Assembly: GCA_002256005.1 (NCBI GenBank) | Contig: NKIQ01000003.1 | Span: 105,503-169,502, forward strand | Direction: 5' to 3' | Length of the DNA: 64,000 nucleotides | From: Alphaproteobacteria bacterium PA4 | Lineage (GTDB): Bacteria; Pseudomonadota; Alphaproteobacteria; Sphingomonadales; Sphingomonadaceae | Part shown: piece by piece, positions 16,587 through 24,911 of the stretch | Numbering within the stretch: position 1 is the stretch's first letter | Layout: every line of letters starts with the position of its first letter | Translations under genes and position numbers: made by a program | Notes under the pieces: model-generated | Database searches by the model: none | What the model saw: the letters and a program-made list of their open reading frames with translations, nothing else | Told to the model about the DNA's origin: nothing

Positions 16587-17156
16587 TTATCCGCGAACGC
16601 CGCCGCGCGCCGTCAACTGCCGGACGATCAGCAGCAGCCACAGCGCGACCAGCAGATGATAGACATGCCAGCGCAGGTCCGGCGTCAGCAGCGGTGCTTG
16701 CCGCACGAACAGCACATTGGGCAGCATCAGTGCGAAGCCGAGGGCGGCGAACGGTGCGCGCTGTTGCGGGCCGTCGCCGAACCAGAGCAGCGCGCAGCCG
16801 GCCAGCAGGCCAAGAATGAACAGCGGCGGCAGGCTGGCAGGCACCAGCACCGCCAGCGCCGTGATGGCGGCAATGATGATGAGTGGGGACGCCAGCCGCC
16901 ACCCATGGCCGCGCGCGATTTCGGCCGTGATCAGCCAAAGCCCGGCCAGGCCACCGACCTGCGAGGCGAAACGATGGATCCCGGCCAGACTGTCGATCGC
17001 GCCGCTGGTGATGCGGGTGACGCCGATAGCGCCGGCGAGGCCGAAGAGCGCGACGCCAGCTGCGCCCAGCGACAGGCCGCGCCGCCACAGCCACAGCGCC
17101 CCCAACAGGCCGACCAGCGCCACCAGCCCGTCGGTCAGCGCGTAATGCAGCGGCAT
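16587..17156 (-). CDS. Hypothetical integral membrane protein
   Basis: 189 residues with about seven hydrophobic helices (for example LVALVGLLGALWLW, PLIIIAAITALAVLVPASL, HLLVALWLLLIVRQL). No catalytic motif is recognised. Its ATG shares one base with the stop of the upstream fatty-acid hydroxylase gene (TGATG), so the two are coupled and probably work together. A role as a membrane partner of lipid modification is possible but unsupported by motif. Confidence 0.75.
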   Translation of the reverse strand: MPLHYALTDGLVALVGLLGALWLWRRGLSLGAAGVALFGLAGAIGVTRITSGAIDSLAGIHRFASQVGGLAGLWLITAEIARGHGWRLASPLIIIAAITALAVLVPASLPPLFILGLLAGCALLWFGDGPQQRAPFAALGFALMLPNVLFVRQAPLLTPDLRWHVYHLLVALWLLLIVRQLTARGGVRG

Positions 17157-18079
17157 CAGGGCGTCGCCGCAGCGGGCGTGGGCAGAATGCCGGCGTCACG
17201 CTGGATATCGGCGGTGGTCTGCCGCGAGCCGTCATGGCTCCAGCCCGGCGGCGCGAAGACATAGCCGAAGCGCTGGCGCAGCGTCAGGCCGGGCCGGGCG
17301 ATGTCCTTCGCGATACCGACATATTCATGGGTCAGCACGGTGAACAGGTTGAAGGTGCCGACATTCTTGACGAGGCCATAGACCGGCGGTTCCTGCCGGT
17401 CCTCGGCGACGAAGGTGCCGAACAGGCGATCCCAGATGATCAGCGTGCCGGCGTAATTGGCATCGAGATAGCGGGCATTGCTGGCGTGATGGACGCGGTG
17501 GTGCGACGGCGTGTTGAAGATGGCTTCGACCCAGCGGGGCAGCCTGTCGATGGTTTCGGTGTGCAGCATGAATTGGATGGTGGCGTTCAGCACGCCGCAG
17601 AAGGTGACCAGCACCGGATCGAAGCCGGCGAGTACCAGCGGCACCTTGAACAGCATCGTGCCGGTGAAATGCTTGGTCCAGCCCTGCCGCAGCGCCACGG
17701 CGAGATTATACTCCTCGCTGCTGTGGTGGACGACATGCATCGCCCAGACCCAGCGGCAGCGGTGCGCGACGCGATGGTGGCAATAGAAGCGCAGATCGTC
17801 GAGCACGAAGCAGATGAGGAAGGTCGCCAATGTCGTCGGAATGGTGAACAGCCGGAACGGCTCAACCAGCGACAGCGCGCCGAGCGTGATGAAGGCCGAC
17901 AGCGCATTGACCGGATCGCTGAGCACGCCGGTCAGCACGCCGAGCGCTGCATCCTTGGCCGGAATGCGGCCGCGGGCGCGGAAGCGCTTGATGGCGACGA
18001 TCTCGATGGCGAGCAGGCTGAAGAAGAAGATCGCCGAATAAAGGCCGATCCTGCTGTGGATGAAGCTGTCGATGGTCAT
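17156..18079 (-). CDS. Fatty acid hydroxylase / sterol desaturase family protein
   Basis: 307 residues, membrane-bound di-iron oxygenase. The histidine clusters that bind the two irons are visible: CHHRVAHRC, HVVHHSSEEYN and HHRVHHASNARY, together with the flanking family motif IIWDRLFGTFVAED. Several membrane helices lie N-terminal to the clusters. The family hydroxylates or desaturates lipids or carotenoids, and the substrate here is unknown. It is divergent from a LysR regulator 92 bases away, which probably controls it, and coupled to a membrane protein downstream. Confidence 0.9.
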   Translation of the reverse strand: MTIDSFIHSRIGLYSAIFFFSLLAIEIVAIKRFRARGRIPAKDAALGVLTGVLSDPVNALSAFITLGALSLVEPFRLFTIPTTLATFLICFVLDDLRFYCHHRVAHRCRWVWAMHVVHHSSEEYNLAVALRQGWTKHFTGTMLFKVPLVLAGFDPVLVTFCGVLNATIQFMLHTETIDRLPRWVEAIFNTPSHHRVHHASNARYLDANYAGTLIIWDRLFGTFVAEDRQEPPVYGLVKNVGTFNLFTVLTHEYVGIAKDIARPGLTLRQRFGYVFAPPGWSHDGSRQTTADIQRDAGILPTPAAATP

Positions 18080-18120
18080 CGTGCGCGGCCCCCCGGTGGC
18101 TATGGGCAGCCTAGCAGCAG

Positions 18121-18146
18121 CAATTGGGAGAACAATTGAACAATCG
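18121..18146. promoter_or_regulatory. Candidate LysR binding region between divergent genes
   Basis: CAATTG occurs at 18121 and 18132 and CAATCG at 18141 in the 92-base gap between the LysR regulator and the desaturase gene. The regular 9-11 base steps and palindromic units fit LysR-type sites (T-N11-A). Assignment rests on position only. Confidence 0.35.
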
Positions 18147-18171
18147 GCGCTTATTCGGTAGAAAATGGAAC

Positions 18172-19065
18172 ATGCCGATCGATCTTGTGCTCATCCAGCG
18201 GTTCGAGGCCGTGCACCGCCTCGGCAGCTTTTCCGCCGCCGCCGATGCGCTGGCGATCACCCATTCGGCGATCACCAAGAGCATTCAGGCGCTGGAGGCG
18301 CGCTGGAACGTGCGCCTGTTCGACCGCACGACGCGCCGCGTGACACCGACCGCCGCCGGGCGGCGGCTGGCGCTGGCGGCGCCGGCGCTGCTCGCCCATG
18401 CCGACAGCGTGCGGGCCGATGTGATGGCGGGCGACCGCCAGCTGCGCGTCATCTGCGGGCCGGCGATCATCGACACCTTCATTCCGGCCGCGCTGTTGCA
18501 GTTTCGCGACCAGCACCCGGACGTGGCCGTGCATATCGAAACCATGCCGCCTGACCTCGCCTGTGATCGGCTGCTGCGCCGCGAGGCGCAATTGCTGCTG
18601 TTTCATCCGACCAGCATCGCCGCCCTGCCGAAGCGCAAGGACCTCGCCGTCACGCGGCTGATCGCGCAGGGCTATCGCGTGGTCTTCCGGCCCGGGCATC
18701 CGGTGGCGGCGACCGATGGCTCGCTCGATGCGCTGCTGGCCTTTGATTGGGCGGTGGCGGGCTTCGATGCCAGCTTTCAGGCCGGCCTGCCGCTGGACAT
18801 GCGCGAACAACTGCGGCGGCGCGGCTTTCCGCGCTATCGCGTGGTCAACCAGGCCGCCTGCATCGGGCTGGCCGAACGATCGGACGTGCTGACCCTGCTG
18901 CCGGCGACGGCGGCGGCGCCGCTGGTCGCGCAGGGGCGGCTGGCCGACATGGCGTTTCCCGGCGGCGCCGGCTTTGCGATCAGTGCCGTGACGCAGGGGG
19001 CGGCGGCGCCCGCCGGCATCGTCGCGGCCTTCATCGCTGCCATCCGCAGCGCGGTGATGGGATAG
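18172..19065 (+). CDS. LysR family transcriptional regulator
   Basis: 297 residues. The N-terminal winged helix-turn-helix reads FEAVHRLGSFSAAADALAIT, then HSAITKSIQALEARWNVRLF and DRTTRRVTPTAAGRRL, the classic LysR start. The rest is a periplasmic-binding-protein-like effector domain. The ATG at 18172 (MPIDLVLIQRFEAVH) is taken, because upstream residues do not match the family. It is divergent from the fatty-acid hydroxylase operon, the usual arrangement for a LysR regulator and its target. The effector is unknown. Confidence 0.93.
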   Translation: MPIDLVLIQRFEAVHRLGSFSAAADALAITHSAITKSIQALEARWNVRLFDRTTRRVTPTAAGRRLALAAPALLAHADSVRADVMAGDRQLRVICGPAIIDTFIPAALLQFRDQHPDVAVHIETMPPDLACDRLLRREAQLLLFHPTSIAALPKRKDLAVTRLIAQGYRVVFRPGHPVAATDGSLDALLAFDWAVAGFDASFQAGLPLDMREQLRRRGFPRYRVVNQAACIGLAERSDVLTLLPATAAAPLVAQGRLADMAFPGGAGFAISAVTQGAAAPAGIVAAFIAAIRSAVMG

Positions 19066-19093
19066 GGGCATCGACGCGGCTTGCGCAACAGCA

Positions 19094-19108
19094 TGTTATA
19101 ATGTATCA
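19094..19108 (+). promoter_or_regulatory. Zur-like operator upstream of merC-zur
   Basis: TGTTATAATGTATCA, an imperfect palindrome that ends 7 bases before the chosen MerC start and contains an alternative ATG (19101). It matches the site before the ZnuD-like receptor at 12 of 15 positions. The position suggests that zur and the MerC gene are autoregulated by Zur. Confidence 0.6.
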
Positions 19109-19115
19109 CCCGATC

Positions 19116-19481
19116 ATGCCCGCCCGGATCTCCACCCTGCTCGACAAATCGGCGATGCTGCTGTCGGGCCTGTGCCTGGTGCATTGCCTGGCCGGTTCGC
19201 TGCTGTTGACGCTGTTTGCCGCCAGCGGTGACTGGCTGGGCCATGATGTCCACCTTGTCGGCTTGTTGCTCGCGCTGCCGCTGGCCGCCGTGGCGCTGTG
19301 GCGCGGCGTTGCCGTGCATGGCCGCTGGATGATCGCGGTGCTGGGGGCCGTCGGCATCGCGCTGATGGCAGCATCGCTGCTGATCCGCCATGGCGGCGCC
19401 GCCGAAGTGTTCCTGTCGATTCTCGGTGTCTGCCTGCTCGCGGCCGCGCATCTTTGGAACCTGCGCGCCAGCCGCGCCTGA
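19116..19481 (+). CDS. MerC-domain membrane protein
   Basis: 121 residues with four predicted membrane helices. The first helix carries the MerC-type signature LLSGLCLVHCLAGSLLL with a Cys-x3-Cys-like pair, and the rest (GLLLALPLAAVALWRG, VFLSILGVCLLAAAHLWNL) fits the MerC fold. MerC proteins move mercury, and chromosomal relatives are often found beside Zur/Fur genes. An ATG at 19101 in the same frame lies inside the operator, so 19116 is preferred. It is 34 bases ahead of zur, and both are probably in one transcript. A role in zinc handling is inferred. Confidence 0.82.
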   Translation: MPARISTLLDKSAMLLSGLCLVHCLAGSLLLTLFAASGDWLGHDVHLVGLLLALPLAAVALWRGVAVHGRWMIAVLGAVGIALMAASLLIRHGGAAEVFLSILGVCLLAAAHLWNLRASRA

Positions 19482-19515
19482 ACGCTCTCTTGCAGCCCGG
19501 CCGGTTCCGCCCGAT

Positions 19516-19992
19516 ATGGGGGTCATGGTGACACGGCACGATCATCAGCACGATCTGCGCAGCGGCGCGGCGCTGAACGCGGCCGCCGAACACGCGCTGG
19601 TCGGTGCCGGCGAGCAATGGACGGCGATGCGCGCCGCCGTTTTCGCCGCCCTGTCGGCCTTTGATCGCCCGGCCAGTGCCTATGATGTTACCGAGGCGGT
19701 CAGCACCGCCCAGGGGCGGCGGGTGGCGGCCAACAGCGTCTATCGCATCCTCGATCTGTTCGTGGCCAACAATGTCGCGACCCGGGTCGAAAGCGCCAAT
19801 GCCTATCTGGCCAACGCCCATCCCGGTTGCCGGCACGATTGCATCTTCCTGGTCTGCGATGCCTGCGGCCGGGCGACGCATGTCGATGACGATCAGCTGT
19901 CGGCGCGCATCCGCGATACGGCGCGGGCCAGCGGCTTTCGCCCCGAAAAACCGGTGATCGAGGTGCGGGGGCGCTGCGCCGCCTGCCCCTGA
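19516..19992 (+). CDS. zur: Zinc uptake regulator, Fur family
   Basis: 158 residues. The winged helix part has [20 protein letters not shown] and [20 protein letters not shown]. The dimerisation part has a His-rich turn ([20 protein letters not shown]) and ends in CAACP. The two CxxC pairs that hold the structural zinc in this family are present. The N-terminus is His-rich (RHDHQHD). Gene order with a MerC protein and a shared operator favour Zur over Fur. Two starts, 19516 and 19525, are both plausible. It would repress zinc uptake genes when zinc is plentiful. Confidence 0.88.
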   Translation: MGVMVTRHDHQHDLRSGAALNAAAEHALVGAGEQWTAMRAAVFAALSAFDRPASAYDVTEAVSTAQGRRVAANSVYRILDLFVANNVATRVESANAYLANAHPGCRHDCIFLVCDACGRATHVDDDQLSARIRDTARASGFRPEKPVIEVRGRCAACP

Positions 19993-20083
19993 CAGCGGCA
20001 GCCGTGGCAATTGCCTGCATCGACAGGGAACCGCCAACACGCTAACGCTGTCCCCAAGTTTTCACAGAAAATGGCAGACCTTG

Positions 20084-22012
20084 GTGACAACCCGACCCCA
20101 TACTCCCCTGCTCGATACCGTCAACGTGCCCGCCGACATGAAGCGCCTGTCGCACGAGCAGCTGCGCCAGCTGGCCGACGAACTGCGCACCGAAATGATC
20201 GACGCGGTTTCGACCACCGGTGGCCATCTCGGCGCCGGCCTGGGTGTCATCGAACTTACCGTGGCCCTGCACTATGTCTTCAACACGCCCGATGACCGGC
20301 TGATCTGGGATGTCGGCCACCAGGCCTATCCGCACAAGATCCTGACCGGGCGGCGCGACCGCATCCGCACCCTGCGCCAGGGCGGTGGCCTCAGCGGCTT
20401 CACCAAGCGCGCCGAGAGCGAATATGATCCGTTCGGCGCCGCGCACAGCAGCACCTCGATTTCCGCCGCCATCGGCTTTGCGGTCGCCAACAAGCTGAAG
20501 AACCAGCCCGGCAAGGCCATCGCAGTCATCGGCGACGGCTCGATGTCCGCCGGCATGGCCTATGAGGCGATGAACAACGCCTATGCCGCCGGCAATCGCC
20601 TCGTCGTCATCCTCAACGACAATGACATGAGCATCGCGCCACCGGTCGGCGCGCTGTCGGCCTATCTCGCCCGGCTGCTTTCGTCGCGCTCCTTCCTCGA
20701 CATGCGTGAGGCCGTGAAGCAGCTCGCCCGCCGCGTGCTGCCGCCGCCGCTGGCCAAGGCCGCCGGCCGGATCGATGAATATGCCCGCGGCATGGTCCAG
20801 GGCGGCGGCACGCTGTTCGAGGAACTGGGTTTCTATTACGTCGGCCCCATCGACGGCCATAATCTCGAACATCTCTTGCCGGTGCTCGAAAATGTCCGCG
20901 ATGCTGCCGAAGGCCCGGTGCTGATCCATGTCGTCACGCAAAAGGGCAAGGGCTATGCCCCGGCCGAAGCGGCGGCCGACAAATATCATGGCGTGCAGCA
21001 ATTCGACGTGATTTCCGGCGCCCAGCAGAAATCGGTGCCCAAGGCGCCGGCCTATCAGAATGTCTTTGGCGATGCGCTGATCGCCGAGGGGCAGCGTGAC
21101 CCGACGATCACCGCCATCACGGCCGCCATGCCCTCGGGCACCGGCGTCGATCGCTTCAACAAGGTGTTCCCGGAGCGGACCTTCGATGTCGGTATCGCCG
21201 AACAGCATGCGGTGACCTTTGCCGCCGGCCTCGCCGCCCAGGGCATGCGGCCGTTCTGCGCCATTTATTCGACCTTCCTGCAGCGGGCCTATGATCAGGT
21301 CGTCCACGACGTCGCCATCCAGAACCTGCCGGTGCGCTTCGGCATCGACCGCGCCGGGCTGGTCGGCGCCGATGGCTGCACCCATGCCGGATCGTTCGAC
21401 ATCACCTATCTGGCGACGCTGCCCAACATGGTGGTGATGGCGCCGTCGGACGAGGCCGAACTCTATGACATGGTGCATACCATGGCGCTGTACGACGATG
21501 GCCCCAGCGCGGTGCGCTATCCGCGCGGCGAAGGCACCGGCGTCGCCATTCCGGAGCAGCGCACGCGCCTCGAAATCGGCAAGGGCCGGGTGGTGCGCGA
21601 GGGCAAGAGCGTCGCCATCCTGTCATTGGGCACCCGCCTGGCCGACGCCCTGAAGGCCGCCGAGGAACTGGAAGGCAAGGGCCTGACGACGACGGTCGCC
21701 GACATGCGCTTTGCCAAGCCGCTCGACCATGACCTGATCCGGAAGCTCGCTGCGACCCACGACGTGCTGCTGACCATCGAGGAAGGCGCCACCGGCGGCT
21801 TCGGCGCGCATGTGCTGACCTGGCTGAGCGACGAGGGCCTGACCGATGCCGGCCTGAAGGTCCGCACGCTGCGCCTGCCCGACATCTTCCAGGATCACGA
21901 CACGCCGGCGAAGCAATATGCCGAAGCCGGCCTCGACGCCCCGGCGATCGTCGTCGCCGTGCTGGAAGCGCTGCGCCACAACAGCGTGGGGGTTGTGGGC
22001 GCGCGGGCCTAG
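20084..22012 (+). CDS. dxs: 1-deoxy-D-xylulose-5-phosphate synthase
   Basis: Dxs condenses pyruvate with glyceraldehyde 3-phosphate using thiamine diphosphate, the first step of the MEP route to isoprenoids. The 642-residue length is normal. Motifs are [20 protein letters not shown], the ThDP/Mg site [38 protein letters not shown], and the transketolase C-terminal domain. The start is GTG 20084 (read [12 protein letters not shown]). A TTG just before it is also possible, and no in-frame ATG fits. The HNH gene begins one base after the stop. Confidence 0.96.
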   Translation: MTTRPHTPLLDTVNVPADMKRLSHEQLRQLADELRTEMIDAVSTTGGHLGAGLGVIELTVALHYVFNTPDDRLIWDVGHQAYPHKILTGRRDRIRTLRQGGGLSGFTKRAESEYDPFGAAHSSTSISAAIGFAVANKLKNQPGKAIAVIGDGSMSAGMAYEAMNNAYAAGNRLVVILNDNDMSIAPPVGALSAYLARLLSSRSFLDMREAVKQLARRVLPPPLAKAAGRIDEYARGMVQGGGTLFEELGFYYVGPIDGHNLEHLLPVLENVRDAAEGPVLIHVVTQKGKGYAPAEAAADKYHGVQQFDVISGAQQKSVPKAPAYQNVFGDALIAEGQRDPTITAITAAMPSGTGVDRFNKVFPERTFDVGIAEQHAVTFAAGLAAQGMRPFCAIYSTFLQRAYDQVVHDVAIQNLPVRFGIDRAGLVGADGCTHAGSFDITYLATLPNMVVMAPSDEAELYDMVHTMALYDDGPSAVRYPRGEGTGVAIPEQRTRLEIGKGRVVREGKSVAILSLGTRLADALKAAEELEGKGLTTTVADMRFAKPLDHDLIRKLAATHDVLLTIEEGATGGFGAHVLTWLSDEGLTDAGLKVRTLRLPDIFQDHDTPAKQYAEAGLDAPAIVVAVLEALRHNSVGVVGARA

Positions 22013-22013
22013 A

Positions 22014-22577
22014 TTGAAAATTCGCCGCGCCATAACCATCAAAGGTAGATCTTCATCGATAGCAAATGCGTTTGTTCACGCGCTGATTCCCGATGTAGAA
22101 GAAGTGCGTGCAGATTATAAGGAAGCCGTCGCGATTTTGGGGATGTCCCCAGAAAACTTAAGCTGTGTGTATTGTGGGTCAGCGACAACGGATTGGGACC
22201 ATTTTCGACCGTTGGTTCGTGCCGAACGTCCTACCGGCTATGGGCATGGAGCTCGTAACCTTGTGCCGTCTTGCGGTCCTTGCAATCAATCCAAAGGCGG
22301 CAAAGAGTGGCGCACTTGGATGCTTGGCCAGTCTCCAAACTCTCCTAAATCACGGAGCATATCTGACTTGGAATCTCGCGTAGAGCGTTTGGAGCAATTC
22401 GAAGCTTGGACGAATTTGGCACCTGTGGACTTCATGAGCTTCGTTTCCCCGGAAGTTTGGGATCGGTATTGGGAAAGGCTCCGCGCAATCAAGGTGCAAC
22501 TGGTGGAAGCCCAGCGTGATGCCGATGCAATTCGAGCCGAGATCGTTTTGGCGTTGGCTCAATCGAAGCTAGATTGA
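22014..22577 (+). CDS. HNH endonuclease-like protein
   Basis: 187 residues from a TTG at 22014, one base past the dxs stop. The zinc/HNH core is SCVYCGSATTDWDHFRPLV followed by NLVPSCGPCNQSKGGKEW, giving two CxxC knuckles with the catalytic-type DH between them. The C-terminal third is a predicted coiled helix (RVERLEQFEAW...). The gene is clearly less GC-rich than dxs and uses many AT-ending codons, suggesting recent acquisition. It is probably co-transcribed with dxs. Its target is unknown, and no methylase or other defence partner is adjacent. No ATG start suits, so the start is uncertain. Confidence 0.75.
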   Translation: MKIRRAITIKGRSSSIANAFVHALIPDVEEVRADYKEAVAILGMSPENLSCVYCGSATTDWDHFRPLVRAERPTGYGHGARNLVPSCGPCNQSKGGKEWRTWMLGQSPNSPKSRSISDLESRVERLEQFEAWTNLAPVDFMSFVSPEVWDRYWERLRAIKVQLVEAQRDADAIRAEIVLALAQSKLD

Positions 22578-22590
22578 TTATTGCGGATGG

Positions 22591-22613
22591 ATGATATATA
22601 AATCCGATATCAT
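22591..22613. promoter_or_regulatory. Inverted repeat overlapping the hicA start
   Basis: ATGATAT (22591-22597) and ATATCAT (22607-22613) are exact complements separated by 9 bases. The right half overlaps the chosen hicA ATG. HicB antitoxins with a ribbon-helix-helix usually repress their own promoter by binding such repeats, so this is the likely operator. Confidence 0.4.
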
Positions 22614-22890
22614 GAAGCTCGCAGCCGGACATCAGAAAACGCTGCGGCGCATCATGGGCAATCCTGTGCCGGCCGATATGCGCTGGTCCGAGATCGAAGC
22701 GCTGTTTCGGGCCCTGGGCGCCGAGATCAGCGAAGGCAGCGGTAGCCGCGTTCGGGTCGCGCTTGGTGGTGTGCGCGCCGTGTTTCATCGGCCGCATCCA
22801 TCGCCGGAAACCAAGCGCAGTGCGGTGCGTTCGGTGCGGGATTTTCTGCTGGCCGCCGGCCTGTCGGCGAAGGGAGACTTCGATGCTTGA
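22612..22890 (+). CDS. hicA: HicA family toxin
   Basis: 92 residues of the short HicA fold, a double-stranded RNA-binding-like mRNA interferase. GHQKTLRRIMGNPVPADMRW and SEIEALFRALGAEISEGSGS align with the HicA subfamily that has GSGSRVRV in place of the classical GSHHxF. The C-terminal FHRPHPSPETKRSAVRSVRD is typical. The catalytic histidine may therefore be provided elsewhere or be absent. The ATG at 22612 is taken by comparison of family lengths (22591 is also in frame). It overlaps hicB by 8 bases. Confidence 0.85.
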   Translation: MKLAAGHQKTLRRIMGNPVPADMRWSEIEALFRALGAEISEGSGSRVRVALGGVRAVFHRPHPSPETKRSAVRSVRDFLLAAGLSAKGDFDA

Positions 22891-23191
22891 ATACAAGGGT
22901 TATGCCGGCACCATCGAACCTGATGATGGTTTGTTCATCGGCCGGGTCATTGGCTTGCGCGATGTCGTGACGTTCGAGGGCAGCAGTTTTGCCGAAGTCG
23001 AACAGGCGTTTCGCGACAGCGTCGATGATTATCTGGCCTTTTGTGCAGCGCGGGGCGAGGCGCCCGACCGCCCCTACAGCGGCAAGATCCCGCTGCGTAT
23101 CGATCCCGAACTGCATCGTCACGCGGCGGTGCGCGCTGCCGCTGAAGGCCTCAGCCTCAACCAATGGATCGCCCGTCGCATTGCTGCATGA
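22883..23191 (+). CDS. hicB: HicB family antitoxin
   Basis: 102 residues. The N-terminal half is the partly degraded RNase H-like fold (YKGYAGTIEPDDGLFIGRVI, then TFEGSSFAEVEQAFRDSVDD). The C-terminal half is a ribbon-helix-helix DNA-binding domain (IPLRIDPELHRHAAVRAAA, LSLNQWIARRIA). The gene starts inside the hicA 3' end. The toxin-first order is normal for hicAB. It would neutralise HicA and repress the operon. Confidence 0.9.
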   Translation: MLEYKGYAGTIEPDDGLFIGRVIGLRDVVTFEGSSFAEVEQAFRDSVDDYLAFCAARGEAPDRPYSGKIPLRIDPELHRHAAVRAAAEGLSLNQWIARRIAA

Positions 23192-23197
23192 CTAACG

Positions 23198-23440
23198 CTA
23201 GCCATCGATCACATCGGCAATCGGGCGGTCGTCGCCGCGTGCAGTTTCCGCATGCCATGTCCCATCGGCGTCCTGCCAGTTGATCGGCACGGTTTCGCCA
23301 CCCAATTGCTGTTCGGCGGCGGCAGCGCGGGCGGCGGCCAGCGCATCGTCATGGCTGACATAGGTTTCGGCAAAGACATCGCCGAGTTTGTAGGTCCAGC
23401 CGCCGTCATGTTCGACGATATGGTAATGAATTTCGGTCAT
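23198..23440 (-). CDS. DUF2188-like small protein
   Basis: 80 residues: YHIVEHDGGWTYKLGDVFAE, then HDDALAAARAAAAEQQLGGE and INWQDADGTWHAETARGDD. The pattern HxVxHDGGWxYK...AxxxAxxxA resembles DUF2188, small soluble proteins of unknown role. It converges on hicB with 6 bases between stops. The ATG at 23440 is chosen because the long frame extending upstream is antisense to the MFS gene. Confidence 0.7.
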   Translation of the reverse strand: MTEIHYHIVEHDGGWTYKLGDVFAETYVSHDDALAAARAAAAEQQLGGETVPINWQDADGTWHAETARGDDRPIADVIDG

Positions 23441-23560
23441 GTGCGCGGCCCTGTCTGATGCAGATGCCGGGGAAACGCCGGACGCTGCGATTTGTTGCGC
23501 TGTGCATGACGAATTCGAGAAAGCGCCGCACCCCCCTCGACCGCGCCCGCCGGCTCCCCT

Positions 23561-24781
23561 ATGCCGCAATGCACCATGCATGCCCCCGCCGCCCCGTCGC
23601 CCCGCGTGCCCACCAGGGGCGAAATCCTGCTGCTGGGTTCGCTGACCGCGTTCGGCGCCGTCACCATCGATCTCTACCTGCCGACGCTGCCGGTCATCGC
23701 CCGCGATTTCGCCGTCTCGCCGGCGACGGTGCAGCTGACCTTCTCTGCCTTTTTCATCGGCATGGCGCTCGGCCAGCTGGTCTATGGCCCGGTCAGCGAC
23801 CGTGTCGGCCGCCGCCCGGCCATCCTCACCGGCTGCCTCGTCTATGTCATTGCCAGTCTCGCCTGCGCCTTTGCGCCCTCGGTCGACTGGCTGATCGCCG
23901 GCCGCTTCGCCCAGGCGCTGGGCTGTTGCGCCGGCATGGTCGTGGCGCGCGCCGTCGTCCGCGACCGCTTCGACCATCGTGATTCGGCGCGCATCTTCTC
24001 GCTGCTCACGCTGGTCCTTGCCGTGGCGCCGCTGGTCGCGCCCACCGTCGGCGGCTGGCTGGCCAACAGCATTTCCTGGCGGGCAGTGTTCGTCGCGCTC
24101 GCCCTGATCGGCGCGACCATCGGCGCCGCCGTGCTGTTCCGCCTCGATGAAAGCCGCTCCGATGCCACCGCGGCCAAGGCGCGCGGCGAATCGATGATCG
24201 GCGCCTATTGGGATCTGCTGCGCAGCCGCCGCCTGCTCGGCTACACGCTGGTTTCGGCCTGCAATGGCGCCACCCTGTTCAGCTATATCGCCACCGCGCC
24301 CGATCTTGTCATCGACATCTGGGGCTTCAGCCAGGCCCAGTTCGGGCTGATCTTTGCTGGCATCGCCGTCGGCGTCATCGGCTCCAGCCAGGTCAACCGC
24401 CGGCTGCTGCTCACCCATTCGCCGGATCGCATTCTGGGGGTCGCCAGCCTTGCCGCCATCGGCTTCGGCGTGGCGCTGCTCGCACTGGCACTCGCCGGCG
24501 CCTCGCACTGGTTCATCCTCGCCGGTCTTTTCGCCGTGCTCACCTCCAACGGCTTCATCGCCGCCAACGCGCTGGCCGGCGCCCTCAACGTCGATCCCCT
24601 GCGCGCCGGCACCACCTCCGGCCTGTTCGGCGCCGCCAACTTCGCGCTGGGCGCCGCCGCCTCGGCGATCGCCGCGGCGCTGCACGATGGCACGCCGCGG
24701 CCGGTGGCGATGGTGATCTGCACCGCGCTGGTCGCGGCTGGGGTGGCATATTTCGGGTTGGCGCGGCCGCGGGCGGCGTGA
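23561..24781 (+). CDS. Bcr/CflA family MFS drug-efflux transporter
   Basis: 406 residues with 12 predicted membrane helices. The MFS loop 2-3 signature is GQLVYGPVSDRVGRRPAIL, and helix 1 has the Bcr/CflA drug-resistance pattern AVTIDLYLPTLPVIARDF. The family exports bicyclomycin, sulfonamides, chloramphenicol and similar compounds by proton antiport. The real substrate is unknown. The start is ATG 23561, with 23576 as an alternative. A family 1 repeat follows the stop. Confidence 0.92.
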   Translation: MPQCTMHAPAAPSPRVPTRGEILLLGSLTAFGAVTIDLYLPTLPVIARDFAVSPATVQLTFSAFFIGMALGQLVYGPVSDRVGRRPAILTGCLVYVIASLACAFAPSVDWLIAGRFAQALGCCAGMVVARAVVRDRFDHRDSARIFSLLTLVLAVAPLVAPTVGGWLANSISWRAVFVALALIGATIGAAVLFRLDESRSDATAAKARGESMIGAYWDLLRSRRLLGYTLVSACNGATLFSYIATAPDLVIDIWGFSQAQFGLIFAGIAVGVIGSSQVNRRLLLTHSPDRILGVASLAAIGFGVALLALALAGASHWFILAGLFAVLTSNGFIAANALAGALNVDPLRAGTTSGLFGAANFALGAAASAIAAALHDGTPRPVAMVICTALVAAGVAYFGLARPRAA

Positions 24782-24785
24782 TTTT

Positions 24786-24900
24786 GCCGCCGGCGGCTGG
24801 GGCCTTGGGCCCCAGACCCCAGTTGTTTTTTGTACTTGTGTGCCGTCAGGACGGGCTAAACGAATGGGGTCTGGGGCCCAAGGCCCCAGCCGCCGGAGGC
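24786..24900. repeat. Palindromic intergenic repeat family 1, copy 2
   Basis: Inverted arms GCCGCCGGCGGCTGGGGCC... and ...GGCCCCAGCCGCCGGAGGC flank about 45 bases. The right arm is preceded by GGGCTAAACGAATGGGG, close to GGCCTAAACAAATGGGG in copy 4. It separates the two transporter genes. Confidence 0.75.
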
Positions 24901-24911
24901 ATAAAACACCC

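Noticed and set aside
22142..22577. HNH gene starting at an internal ATG near 22142
   Set aside because: It would remove residues preceding the first zinc knuckle. The TTG at 22014 gives a full-length domain and follows dxs directly.
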